NCBI RefSeq assembly: GCF_023806565.1
Contig: NZ_JAMTDV010000086.1
Location: 1-64,000, forward strand
Length of the DNA: 64,000 nucleotides
DNA from: Accumulibacter sp.
Lineage (GTDB): Bacteria > Pseudomonadota > Gammaproteobacteria > Burkholderiales > Rhodocyclaceae
Direction of reading: 5' to 3'
Made by a program: the position numbers and the translations under genes. Below the pieces are notes generated by a model. It did not search any database and was not told where the DNA came from. It saw nothing but the letters and a program-made list of their open reading frames with translations. The stretch's first letter is position 1, and each line of letters begins with the position of its first letter. Shown here in pieces: positions 1-8,330 of the stretch.

Positions 1-1
1 G

Positions 2-301
2 GAAGCAGTCGCCAGCAAGGCCGTGAAGGACGCGCAGAAGGCACTCGATGCCAAGGCCGCCCAATACGCCAAGCTCACCGAGGCCGAGATCAAGACCTTG
101 GTGGTGGAAGACAAATGGCTGACCGCGCTGGCTACCAGCGTAGAGGGCGAACTGGATCGCGTCAGTCAGGCGCTTACCGGCCGCATCCGGCAATTGGCCG
201 AACGCTACGCCACCCCGCTGCCGCGCTTGGCCGAAGAAGTGGAGACGCTCGCTGCACGTGTCGATGAGCACCTGAAGAAGATGGGGTTCGTATGGCAGTG
301 A
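2..301 (+). CDS. hsdM: Type I restriction-modification methyltransferase subunit HsdM (C-terminal part)
   Basis: Only the last 99 codons are inside the window; the frame is open from base 2 and stops at 299-301. The visible part is charged and helical and reads as the C-terminal helical tail through which HsdM contacts HsdS; the catalytic N6-adenine methylase motifs lie upstream and cannot be checked. Identity rests on this tail and on hsdS starting 52 bases later, with hsdR further on. HsdM would protect host DNA by methylating the site chosen by HsdS and also forms part of the restriction complex. Confidence 0.72.
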   Translation, partial: EAVASKAVKDAQKALDAKAAQYAKLTEAEIKTLVVEDKWLTALATSVEGELDRVSQALTGRIRQLAERYATPLPRLAEEVETLAARVDEHLKKMGFVWQ

Positions 302-353
302 GGCACGTCAACGCCGTACCGCTGGCACGGATTTTCTGGGGGAGTGCGCTGCG

Positions 354-1532
354 ATGAGCGCGATTCCGGCGGGCTTCAAGCAGACCGAGGTTGGGGTAAT
401 ACCGCAGGATTGGGAGGTGAAGCTGTTGCCCGATGTGTGCCGCTTCCGTGGGGGAAAAGCTCATGAGCAGCACATCTCGGATACTGGCAAATATGTTTGT
501 GTGAACTCAAAATTCATTTCGACGGATGGCAAAATCCGCAAGTATTCCAGCGCGAACTTCTGTGGAGCGAAGCGAAACGACGTCCTCATGGTGATGAGCG
601 ACCTTCCAAACGGGCGTGCGCTCGCGAAAGCTTATCTGGTCGAGCAGGACGATCTATATGCCGTTAACCAACGGGTCTGTGCGCTGACTGCGTACCGCGA
701 CTGCCCGCAGTATCTCTTCTACATCCTCAACAGAAACCCCTACTTTCTGGGATTCGATGACGGGGTCAGCCAAACCCATTTGCTAAATCACGTCTTCCAG
801 AAGTGCCAGCTTTCGATGCCGCCCTCGATGGGCGAACAACGCGCCATCGCCGCCGCGCTGTCGGATGTGGATACCCTGCTCGCCAAGCTCGACCAATTCA
901 TCGCCAAGAAGCGCGACCTCACACAGGCCGCCATGCAGCAACTCCTCACCGGCCAAATTCGCCTGCCGGGGTTTAGCGGGGAGTGGGAGGTGAAAAGGCT
1001 GGAAGAGATCGCAGATTGTCTAGACAACCTTCGCGTACCCTTGAATGAGGCGCAGCGAGGCGAAATGCGTGGGGATTATCCCTATTGCGGCGCAAATGGG
1101 GTACTCGACTTCGTCAACGATTACGTGCTTGATGATGACATTATCTTGATTGCGGAGGACGGTGGGTATTTTGATGAATACGCATATCGTCCGATTGCAT
1201 ATCGGATGATAGGCAAGTGCTGGGTTAACAATCACGCTCACATATTGAAAGCCAAGGTTGGACATGACCAAGGTTTCCTTTTCTTTTCCCTCGTTCACAA
1301 AAATGTCCTCAGCTATTTAGCAAGTGGTACAAGGGCGAAACTCAACAAATCAGAAATGTGGAAGATTGAGGTGAACATGCCATTTGAACCCACAGAGCAA
1401 ACCGCCATCGCCACCGTCCTCTCCGACATGGACGCCGAACTTGCCGCCCTCGAAGCTCGCCGCGACAAGACCCGCGCCCTCAAGCAGGGGATGATGCAGG
1501 AGCTGCTCACCGGGAGGATTCGGCTGGTATGA
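354..1532 (+). CDS. hsdS: Type I restriction-modification specificity subunit HsdS
   Basis: A 392-residue DNA-recognition subunit. Two target recognition domains (about residues 10-165 and 212-345) are each followed by a similar helical conserved region: one ends QQLLTGQIRLPGF and the other, at the C-terminus, ends QELLTGRIRLV. This duplicated layout is diagnostic of HsdS. Each target domain would read one half of a bipartite site and the helices set the spacing. The second target domain (about bases 1000-1390) looks AT-richer than its surroundings, as expected for domains exchanged between strains. The stop overlaps the next start (ATGA at 1529-1532), implying translational coupling. Confidence 0.93.
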   Translation: MSAIPAGFKQTEVGVIPQDWEVKLLPDVCRFRGGKAHEQHISDTGKYVCVNSKFISTDGKIRKYSSANFCGAKRNDVLMVMSDLPNGRALAKAYLVEQDDLYAVNQRVCALTAYRDCPQYLFYILNRNPYFLGFDDGVSQTHLLNHVFQKCQLSMPPSMGEQRAIAAALSDVDTLLAKLDQFIAKKRDLTQAAMQQLLTGQIRLPGFSGEWEVKRLEEIADCLDNLRVPLNEAQRGEMRGDYPYCGANGVLDFVNDYVLDDDIILIAEDGGYFDEYAYRPIAYRMIGKCWVNNHAHILKAKVGHDQGFLFFSLVHKNVLSYLASGTRAKLNKSEMWKIEVNMPFEPTEQTAIATVLSDMDAELAALEARRDKTRALKQGMMQELLTGRIRLV

Positions 1533-2284
1533 GCCGCCAGCCACAGGCATCCATGTTCTATGTCGGCTGGGATGTCGGTGGCTGGAACTGCGACAAGAAC
1601 GGCAAGAGCCGCGACGCGCTGGTTATTCTCGATACTGGCCTGAACATCGTCGGCACGCCGTGGCGGGGCAACCTGCGCGCCGCCATCAACGAAGCCACTG
1701 ACAGCGCCGAATGGATCGGGCGCCTGTTCGCGCTATGCAATGCCGCCGCGCCCGGTGACGCTCTCATCACCCTTGCCATCGACACGCCGCTGGGGTTTTC
1801 CGAGGCATTTGTCCGGCTGGTGACGAAGCTGGGCACTGCGTGCGAGATCGGAAACTCGGACACCAATCCCTACCTGTTCCGGCAAACCGAGCACTTTCTC
1901 TTCGAGCATGGCTTGAAGCCGCTGTCGGCCATCAAGGACATGATCGGCAGTCAGGCCACCAAGGGCATGCACGTCCTCGCCAAGTTCGTACCGCATACGC
2001 TGCGTTGCGGGGTCTGGTCGGATGGGATGCGGCTCACCGCCATCGAAGCCTATCCGTCCGCTTGCAAGGACTCTGCGACGATTAGAGGCTTGCAGCAGCC
2101 CTTCGGCAAGCTTGCCCATGACGACCTCGACGATGCGCTGACCTGCGCCTTGCTAGGCTGCCTGTTTGATACGCATCCCGATAAGCTCATCTCGCCGGGG
2201 GCGTCAGTGCCAGCCTCTGAAGGGTGGATTTGGGTGCCGAAGGATGGTTTGCCGCTCAACGAACGAACTACGGAATCAACATGA
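1529..2284 (+). CDS. DUF429 family protein, predicted RNase H-fold nuclease, inside the hsd operon
   Basis: A 251-residue protein that fits the DUF429 family, predicted to have an RNase H/RuvC-like fold. Acidic residues are placed as that fold needs: D15 in GWDVGG, D85 in AIDTPLG, and a C-terminal HDDLDDALTCA stretch (H197 to A203) with D199 and D202 as candidate metal ligands. No family member of clear function is known to me. It starts in an ATGA overlap with hsdS and ends in an ATGA overlap with the next gene, so it is built into the restriction operon. It may be an accessory defence nuclease or a regulator; the family call comes from motif reading only. Confidence 0.66.
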   Translation: MSRQPQASMFYVGWDVGGWNCDKNGKSRDALVILDTGLNIVGTPWRGNLRAAINEATDSAEWIGRLFALCNAAAPGDALITLAIDTPLGFSEAFVRLVTKLGTACEIGNSDTNPYLFRQTEHFLFEHGLKPLSAIKDMIGSQATKGMHVLAKFVPHTLRCGVWSDGMRLTAIEAYPSACKDSATIRGLQQPFGKLAHDDLDDALTCALLGCLFDTHPDKLISPGASVPASEGWIWVPKDGLPLNERTTEST

Positions 2285-3207
2285 AGAACTACTACCGCGT
2301 GATGCTTGGCAAGCAAAGTGTCCATGCTGCGACCTGTTTCGCCAACGGCTACATCGGTATCGACAATGACCTTCAGCGGGACATCGGGCCATACCTGACC
2401 GATGACTGGCGGCATTTCAATGCCAAGATGGTGCCCGAGTACCTCAAGCTCTATCCGGAGAAGTCGAAGATTGCAGCGGGTTTGGCCTGTGGCGTCGCAT
2501 GGACAGTCTGTAAGGGCATCCTGAAAGGCGATATCGTTTTGTGCCCGGATGGCAAAGGCACTTACCGAGTCGGCGAGATCATCGGCGACTATGATTACCT
2601 GCCGGGCGAAGACTTGCCGCTGCGACGAGCGGTTCACTGGTTTGAGGTTTCAATCGAACGGGCGAGCATGAGCGACGCCCTGAAACGGTCGACCGGGTCG
2701 ATTGGCACGGTAGCCAACGTTTCAGGCTATCGCGAAGAACTTGAGGCGTTTATTGGTGGAAAGGTGGCTCCCAAGCTGATTTCTACCGACGAAACGGTCG
2801 AGGACGCTTCGGCCTTCGCCTTGGAAAAACACCTCGAAGATTTTCTTGTGCAGAATTGGGCGCACACCGACCTCGGCAAGGACTACGACATCTACGAGGA
2901 AGAGGGCGAGAAGGTCGGGCAGCAGTACCCGACCGATACGGGGCCGATGGATATTCTGGCGATCAAGAAGGACAAGTCGGAGCTGCTAGTCGTCGAGCTT
3001 AAAAAAGGCCGGGCGAGCGACGTGGTCATCGGCCAGACGCTGCGTTATATGGGCTTTGCCGCGCAGGAGTTGGCCGAGCCGAACCAGAAGGTGCGCGGCG
3101 TGATCATTGCACTGGAAGACGATCAGCGGATTCGACGGGCATTGGCTGTTGCGCCCAATATCGACTTCTTCCGCTACCAAATCAGCTTCAAGCTCGTCAA
3201 GGTGTGA
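2281..3207 (+). CDS. NucS-like (DUF91) endonuclease with N-terminal putative DNA-reading domain
   Basis: A 308-residue protein. The start at 2281 overlaps the previous stop (ATGA); an upstream in-frame ATG at 2224 exists but lies inside the DUF429 gene. Residues 1 to about 150 form a compact domain resembling the N-terminal modules of some modification-dependent restriction enzymes (EVE/PUA-like; inference). Residues about 180-308 carry a PD-(D/E)XK core, D224 followed by E239-L240-K241 in VVELKKG, matching the NucS/DUF91 nuclease domain. One base separates its stop from hsdR. Co-translation with a type I system suggests a second restriction activity, possibly against modified or branched DNA; no substrate can be read from the sequence. 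Confidence 0.7.
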   Translation: MKNYYRVMLGKQSVHAATCFANGYIGIDNDLQRDIGPYLTDDWRHFNAKMVPEYLKLYPEKSKIAAGLACGVAWTVCKGILKGDIVLCPDGKGTYRVGEIIGDYDYLPGEDLPLRRAVHWFEVSIERASMSDALKRSTGSIGTVANVSGYREELEAFIGGKVAPKLISTDETVEDASAFALEKHLEDFLVQNWAHTDLGKDYDIYEEEGEKVGQQYPTDTGPMDILAIKKDKSELLVVELKKGRASDVVIGQTLRYMGFAAQELAEPNQKVRGVIIALEDDQRIRRALAVAPNIDFFRYQISFKLVKV

Positions 3208-3208
3208 C

Positions 3209-6200
3209 ATGACCACCGTCGGCCAGATCGAAAAGCGCACCCAGGCCCGCGTCGTCGCGCTGTTCCGGGAACGGCTCTGCTACGACTACCTCGGCGACAA
3301 GACCGACCTCGACAACCGCAACATCGAGGAAACGCTGCTGCGAAGTTGGCTGACCAGGCAGGGCGTGAGCGACACACTGATCAACCGGGCGCTGCACGAA
3401 CTGAACAAGGTGGCGACCGACACCAGCAAGAGCCTCTACGACCGCAACAAGGAGGTCTACGATCTATTGCGCTACGGCGTGAAGGTGCAGCCCGGCGCCG
3501 GCGAGAACAGGGTCACGGTCTGGCTGATCGACTGGCAGCATCCGGAAAACAACCACTTCGCTGTGGCCGAGGAAGTGACGGTGAAGAGTGCCGATCTGGC
3601 CAATGCCGCCAAGGCCGGCACCAAGCGCCCGGACGTGGTGATCTACATCAACGGCATCGCACTGGGCGTGCTGGAACTGAAGCGCTCCACCGTATCGGTG
3701 GCCGAGGGCATCCGCCAGAATCTGGACAACCAGAAGAAGGAATTCATCCAGCCCTTTTTCTCGACCATGCAGTGGGTGATGGCCGGCAACGACAGCGAGG
3801 GGTTGCGCTACGCGACCATCGAGACGCCGGAGAAGTATTACCTGCGCTGGGTCGAGGACACCGGCCCCTATGCCCGCGAGCCGAACCTGCTCGATCGCCA
3901 CCTGCTACAGGTGTGCCGCAAGGCGCGACTGCTGGAACTGATCCACGACTTCGTCGTCTTCGATGCCGGCACCAAGAAGCTCTGCCGGCAGAACCAGTAT
4001 TTCGGGGTGAAGGCCGCGCAGGGCTTCATCAAGCGCCGAGAGGGCGGCATCATCTGGCACACCCAGGGCAGCGGCAAGTCGCTGACCATGGTCTGGCTGG
4101 CCAGGTGGATACGCGAGAACCGCGAAGGTTCGCGGGTACTGATCATCACCGACCGCACCGAGCTGGACGAGCAGATCGAGAAGGTCTTCAAGGGCGTCCG
4201 TGAGCAGATCTGCCGCACCAGGAGTGGCGCTGACCTGATCGAGAAGCTGAACCGCACCGAGGAATCCCTGCTCTGCTCGCTGGTCCATAAATTCGGCGGC
4301 AAGGGTGGCGAGGAGGGCGACGAAGGTACCAAGGCGTTCATCGACTCTATCCAGAACCTCCCCCCGGATTTCAAGGCCAAGGGCGATCTGCACGTCTTCG
4401 TCGATGAGTGCCACCGCACCCAGAGCGGCGACCTGCACAGAGCGATGAAGGCGATGCTGCCCAATGCGATCTTTATCGGCTTCACCGGCACGCCGCTGCT
4501 GAAGGCGGACAAGGCCAGGAGCATCGAGGTCTTCGGGCGCTATATCCACACCTACAAGTTCGACCAGGCGGTGCGCGAAGGGGTGGTGCTGGACTTGCGC
4601 TACGAGGCGCGGGACATCGACCAGTCCATCACCTCGCAGAAGAAAATCGACGAATGGTTTGACGCCAACACCAAGGGGCTGAACGACGTTGCCAAGGCGC
4701 AACTCAAGCAGAAATGGGGAACGATGCAGACGGTGCTGTCCAGTCAGGACAGGCTGTCGAAAATCGTTGCCGACATCCTCATGGACATGGTTACCAAGCC
4801 GCGGCTGATGGACGGCCACGGCAACGCCATTGTGGTCGCCGGCAGCATCTACGAGGCGTGCAAGTTCCATGAGTTGTTCGCCAAGACGGCACTCAAAGGC
4901 AAGTGCGCCATCGTCACCAGCTATGCCCCCAGTATTGCCGACACCAAGGGCGAGACAACGGGAGCGGGCGATACCGACAATCTGCTGAAGTACGGGATTT
5001 ACGCCCAGATGCTGGCTGACTGGTTCGGTGAACCAGCCGACAAGGCCATCGGCAAGGCCGAGAAGTTCGAGCAGGCGGTGAAGCAGAAATTCATCGACGA
5101 ACCGGGCCAGATGAAGCTGCTGATCGTCGTGGACAAGCTGCTGACCGGATTCGATGCGCCGTCGGCCACCTATCTCTACATCGACAAGGAGATGCGCGAT
5201 CACGGCCTGTTCCAGGCGATCTGCCGGGTGAACCGGCTCGATGGCGAGAGCAAGGACTACGGCTACATCATCGACCACAAGGACTTGTTCAAGAGTCTGG
5301 AAGGTGCGGTTGCCGACTACACCAGCGGGGCGCTGGACGGCTATGACAAGGACGACGTGAAGGGTCTGCTGGAGAACCGGCTGGTCAAGGCGCGGGAGGA
5401 CTTGGAAGACGCCCGCGAAGCGGTCAGGGCGCTTTGCGAGCCTGTTGCAGCGCCAAGGGAGTCGGTGGATTACTTCCACTATTTCTGTGCCATCGAGTCC
5501 GGCAACGCCGGGCAGCTCAAGGACAATGAGCCGAAACGGCTGAAGCTGTACAAGTTTGTCGCCACGCTGATTCGTGCCTATGCCGGCATCGCGAATGAAC
5601 TGGCCGAGGCCGGCTACACGCCAGACGAGATCGAGAAGATCAAGGCCGAGGTGGATCACTACAGCAAGGTGCGCGACGAAGTGCGGATTGGCAGCGAGGA
5701 CTACATCGACCTCAAGGGGTATGAGCCATTCATGCGCCACCTGATCGACACCTACATCCGCGCCGAGGAGAGCGAGAAGATTTCGGGCTTCGATGACATG
5801 AGTTTGATTCAGTTGATCGTCGAGCGCGGGCCGGATGCGGTCAACGCGCTGCCCAAGGGCATCAAGGACAAGCACGAGGCGGTCGCCGAAACCATCGAGA
5901 ACAACGTCCGCAAGCTGATCATCAACGAGTCGCCCGTCGATCCGGCCTACTACGACAAGATGTCGAAACTGCTCGATGCGTTGATCGAACTGCGGCGCAA
6001 GGGTGTGGTGAGCTACAAGGAGTATCTGGAGAAGATCGCCAAGCTGACCAAGGAGGCGACGATGCCGGGCGGCGGACCGGGGGGCTATCCGGCCAGCGTC
6101 GCGACGGCGGCACAGCGGGCGCTCTATAACAACCTGGGCAAGGACGAGCCGCTGGCGCTGGCGGTGGATGCGGCGATTCAGTCGGCTCGCATGGATGGCT

Positions 6201-6382
6201 GGCGGAGCAACACCATGAAAACCCGGCGGGTGCGGATCGCCATCAGGGCAACCTTGGCGAAAGCAGCAGCTCAGCCCATCGCGGTCAATGCCGCCAATCA
6301 GGACACGGCTCAGGGCGATTACCCGGTGGAGGTTCTGGCCGACCGGATTCTGGAACTGGCGAAGCACCAGAATGACTACTGA
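3209..6382 (+). CDS. hsdR: Type I restriction enzyme HsdR, translocase and nuclease subunit
   Basis: A 1057-residue motor and nuclease subunit. The start at 3209 (MTTVGQIEKRTQ) is chosen because it directly follows the previous stop; an open frame continues upstream only as a shadow. The N-terminal nuclease domain has D142 and E156-L157-K158 (LELKRS). The helicase part shows Walker A in HTQGSGKS (residues 284-291), the DECH box at 399-402 and GFTGTPLL shortly after, with a helical C-terminal region that would dock on HsdM. All key motifs are present, so the enzyme looks intact. ATP-driven translocation with distant cleavage is the established role of the family. Confidence 0.95.
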   Translation: MTTVGQIEKRTQARVVALFRERLCYDYLGDKTDLDNRNIEETLLRSWLTRQGVSDTLINRALHELNKVATDTSKSLYDRNKEVYDLLRYGVKVQPGAGENRVTVWLIDWQHPENNHFAVAEEVTVKSADLANAAKAGTKRPDVVIYINGIALGVLELKRSTVSVAEGIRQNLDNQKKEFIQPFFSTMQWVMAGNDSEGLRYATIETPEKYYLRWVEDTGPYAREPNLLDRHLLQVCRKARLLELIHDFVVFDAGTKKLCRQNQYFGVKAAQGFIKRREGGIIWHTQGSGKSLTMVWLARWIRENREGSRVLIITDRTELDEQIEKVFKGVREQICRTRSGADLIEKLNRTEESLLCSLVHKFGGKGGEEGDEGTKAFIDSIQNLPPDFKAKGDLHVFVDECHRTQSGDLHRAMKAMLPNAIFIGFTGTPLLKADKARSIEVFGRYIHTYKFDQAVREGVVLDLRYEARDIDQSITSQKKIDEWFDANTKGLNDVAKAQLKQKWGTMQTVLSSQDRLSKIVADILMDMVTKPRLMDGHGNAIVVAGSIYEACKFHELFAKTALKGKCAIVTSYAPSIADTKGETTGAGDTDNLLKYGIYAQMLADWFGEPADKAIGKAEKFEQAVKQKFIDEPGQMKLLIVVDKLLTGFDAPSATYLYIDKEMRDHGLFQAICRVNRLDGESKDYGYIIDHKDLFKSLEGAVADYTSGALDGYDKDDVKGLLENRLVKAREDLEDAREAVRALCEPVAAPRESVDYFHYFCAIESGNAGQLKDNEPKRLKLYKFVATLIRAYAGIANELAEAGYTPDEIEKIKAEVDHYSKVRDEVRIGSEDYIDLKGYEPFMRHLIDTYIRAEESEKISGFDDMSLIQLIVERGPDAVNALPKGIKDKHEAVAETIENNVRKLIINESPVDPAYYDKMSKLLDALIELRRKGVVSYKEYLEKIAKLTKEATMPGGGPGGYPASVATAAQRALYNNLGKDEPLALAVDAAIQSARMDGWRSNTMKTRRVRIAIRATLAKAAAQPIAVNAANQDTAQGDYPVEVLADRILELAKHQNDY

Positions 6383-7100
6383 GGTTCGCGACCTTACCGT
6401 CAGCGGGATCAAGGTGGAGGTGGTTCGCAAGGACATCAAGAACCTGCATCTCGGTGTGTATCCGCCCCATGGGCGGGTACGCGTAGCGGCACCGTTGGTC
6501 ATCAGCGACGACGCGGTGCGGCTGGCGGTGATCGACAAGCTGGGCTGGATCAGACGGCAGAAAGCCAGCTTCGCCGCGCAGCCACGCCAGTCGCAGCGCG
6601 AGATGGTGAATGGCGAGAGCCACTACTTTCTCGGGCAGCGTTACCGCTTGCGTGTGCATGAGCGGGATGCCCCAGCTCGCGTTGCCGTCCGCGGTATCGC
6701 CAGCCTCGACCTGTTCGTGCGCTCCGGCACCACTGCCGACCAGCGGGAAGCCGTGCTGCTGCGCTGGCATCGCGAGCAACTCAGGGCGTTGATTCCGCCC
6801 TTGCTGGAAAAGTGGCAGCCGATGCTTGGCGTGCAGGTCGCCGACTGGGGCATCAGGAAGATGAAAACCAAGTGGGGAAGCTGCAATCCCGCCTCACGGC
6901 GTGTCTGGTTCAATCTGGAGCTGGCCAAGAAGCCGGTGCAGTGCCTTGAGTACATCGTGGTGCATGAACTGGTGCATCTGTTGGAGCGGCACCACAACGA
7001 CCGCTTCGCTGGGCTGATCGAAGCTCACCTGCCACAGTGGCGGCAGTACCGCGAGATGTTGAAGAAGGCACCGCTGGGACATGAGGAATGGCAATACTGA
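6372..7100 (+). CDS. YgjP/DUF45 family zinc metallopeptidase
   Basis: A 242-residue protein with the zinc motif H198-E-L-V-H202 followed by ERHHNDRF, where H208 is the likely third ligand. This pattern, the KTKWGSCN stretch before it and the overall length fit the YgjP-like (DUF45, SprT/M48-like) family. The start at 6372 lies inside hsdR, an 11-base overlap, so the gene is translationally coupled to the restriction operon. Such genes recur next to hsdR in other genomes, but the role is not established; trimming or turnover of the restriction complex is one guess. A hairpin follows the stop directly. Confidence 0.82.
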   Translation: MTTEVRDLTVSGIKVEVVRKDIKNLHLGVYPPHGRVRVAAPLVISDDAVRLAVIDKLGWIRRQKASFAAQPRQSQREMVNGESHYFLGQRYRLRVHERDAPARVAVRGIASLDLFVRSGTTADQREAVLLRWHREQLRALIPPLLEKWQPMLGVQVADWGIRKMKTKWGSCNPASRRVWFNLELAKKPVQCLEYIVVHELVHLLERHHNDRFAGLIEAHLPQWRQYREMLKKAPLGHEEWQY

Positions 7101-7104
7101 AGAT

Positions 7105-7123
7105 GGCGGCGGTTCAGGCCGCC
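7105..7123 (+). terminator. Hairpin just after the restriction operon
   Basis: A perfect 6-base-pair GC stem (GGCGGC with GCCGCC) around a 7-base loop, four bases after the metallopeptidase stop. It has no T-run, so intrinsic termination is uncertain; it could instead stabilise the 3' end. Confidence 0.35.
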
Positions 7124-7262
7124 CGACGGGTTAGAAGGGACGGCGGTAGGGAGAGATGGCGCCGATGGCGAAGCCTTCGGCATGCTTCGGTCAGTGATAC
7201 GGTAGCGAAGGCGCGGGGCTTGCATCGCGAAAAACATGTTCGACGAAAAGACGGAGACCACG

Positions 7263-7925
7263 ATGACTCAGGACGAAATGAAGAAAGCAGTCGCGCGCGC
7301 GGCGATCACCTACGTTGTCGAAGGAGAACTCGTCGGCGTCGGGACGGGGTCGACGGCCAACTGCTTCATCGACGAACTTGCTCTAATCAGACACCGGGTT
7401 CGCGGTACGGTAGCCAGTTCCGAAGCGTCGAAGCGGCGACTGGAGGGCCACGGGCTGCCCGTCCTGGAGCTCAACGATGTGGAGCGCCTCCCGATCTACG
7501 TGGATGGTGCGGACGAGATCAATGCCGCGATGCAGATGATCAAGGGCGGAGGCGGCGCCTTGACGCGAGAGAAGATCGTCGCCGCCGTAGCCGATATGTT
7601 TGTCTGTATCGCCGATCAGTCGAAGCGGGTAGACGTGCTCGGCCGCTTCCCGCTACCCGTCGAGGTCATCCCCATGGCATTACGGCACGTCCTCCGCCAG
7701 TTGGCCGCAATCGGCGGGACGCCGGTGTTGCGTGAAGGTTTCGTGACCGACAACGGCAACCTGATCGTCGACGTTGCCGGCCTGGAAATCGTCGATGCCG
7801 TCGGCCTGGAAACGCGGATCAATCAGATCGTCGGGGTGGTAACAAACGGCCTGTTTGCCTCCCGCCCGGCGGATGTCTGTCTGCTGGGAACGGCTGCCGG
7901 CGTGCAGACGCTGACCGCCGCGTGA
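7263..7925 (+). CDS. rpiA: Ribose-5-phosphate isomerase A
   Basis: A 220-residue enzyme interconverting ribose 5-phosphate and ribulose 5-phosphate in the pentose phosphate pathway. The hallmark GVGTGSTA phosphate loop, YVDGADEI with catalytic acids, and [12 protein letters not shown] are all present. The start at 7263 ([10 protein letters not shown]) matches the usual N-terminus and has GGAG upstream; an earlier in-frame ATG at 7236 would add nine residues with no better ribosome site. It is separated from the restriction locus by about 160 bases and marks the return to core chromosome. It converges with yggX. Confidence 0.97.
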   Translation: MTQDEMKKAVARAAITYVVEGELVGVGTGSTANCFIDELALIRHRVRGTVASSEASKRRLEGHGLPVLELNDVERLPIYVDGADEINAAMQMIKGGGGALTREKIVAAVADMFVCIADQSKRVDVLGRFPLPVEVIPMALRHVLRQLAAIGGTPVLREGFVTDNGNLIVDVAGLEIVDAVGLETRINQIVGVVTNGLFASRPADVCLLGTAAGVQTLTAA

Positions 7926-7974
7926 GCGGACAGGCGGTGCCCTCCGCTCGTCGTGCGTGTGCTTTCGCTGCCAG

Positions 7975-8247
7975 TCATGCGCCGGGCGGAACGTAGCCCT
8001 GCACCTTGTCGGCACCACCGCCGAAGAAGTGCCTTTCCATCTGTTCCGCAAGGTACTTGCGATGGGCCGCATCGGCAAGATTGAGACGGTTCTCGTTGAT
8101 GATCATCGTCTGCATGCGCACCCACTGCTGCCAGGCTTCCTTGGATACCCTTTCATAGATGCGCTTGCCCAGTTCCCCCGGATAGGGGGGAAAGTCCAGT
8201 CCTTCGGCTTCGCGACCAAGCTTGATACAGGTGACGGTTCTCGTCAT
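7975..8247 (-). CDS. yggX: YggX family Fe(II)-trafficking / oxidative damage protection protein
   Basis: A 90-residue protein with the family core [20 protein letters not shown] and a YVPPG-like C-terminus. The family helps protect iron-sulfur clusters from oxidants and is linked to iron trafficking. Start chosen at MTRTVTC (8247); an ATG three codons upstream is possible. It is the last gene of a leftward run after rsmE, the PPK2 gene and argA, 83 bases after argA. Confidence 0.94.
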   Translation of the reverse strand: MTRTVTCIKLGREAEGLDFPPYPGELGKRIYERVSKEAWQQWVRMQTMIINENRLNLADAAHRKYLAEQMERHFFGGGADKVQGYVPPGA

Positions 8248-8330
8248 ACATTCCACTCCTTGATATTTGTGGTTTCTTGTCGTGCACGCAGTTTCCTGCG
8301 GGCGGCGGCGGGTTTATTGCCGGCAAGTCC

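Noticed and set aside
3905-6538. 877-codon frame on the minus strand opposite hsdR
   Set aside because: It mirrors hsdR with a repetitive, Val/Asp/Leu-rich translation and no motifs; hsdR has all its catalytic signatures.
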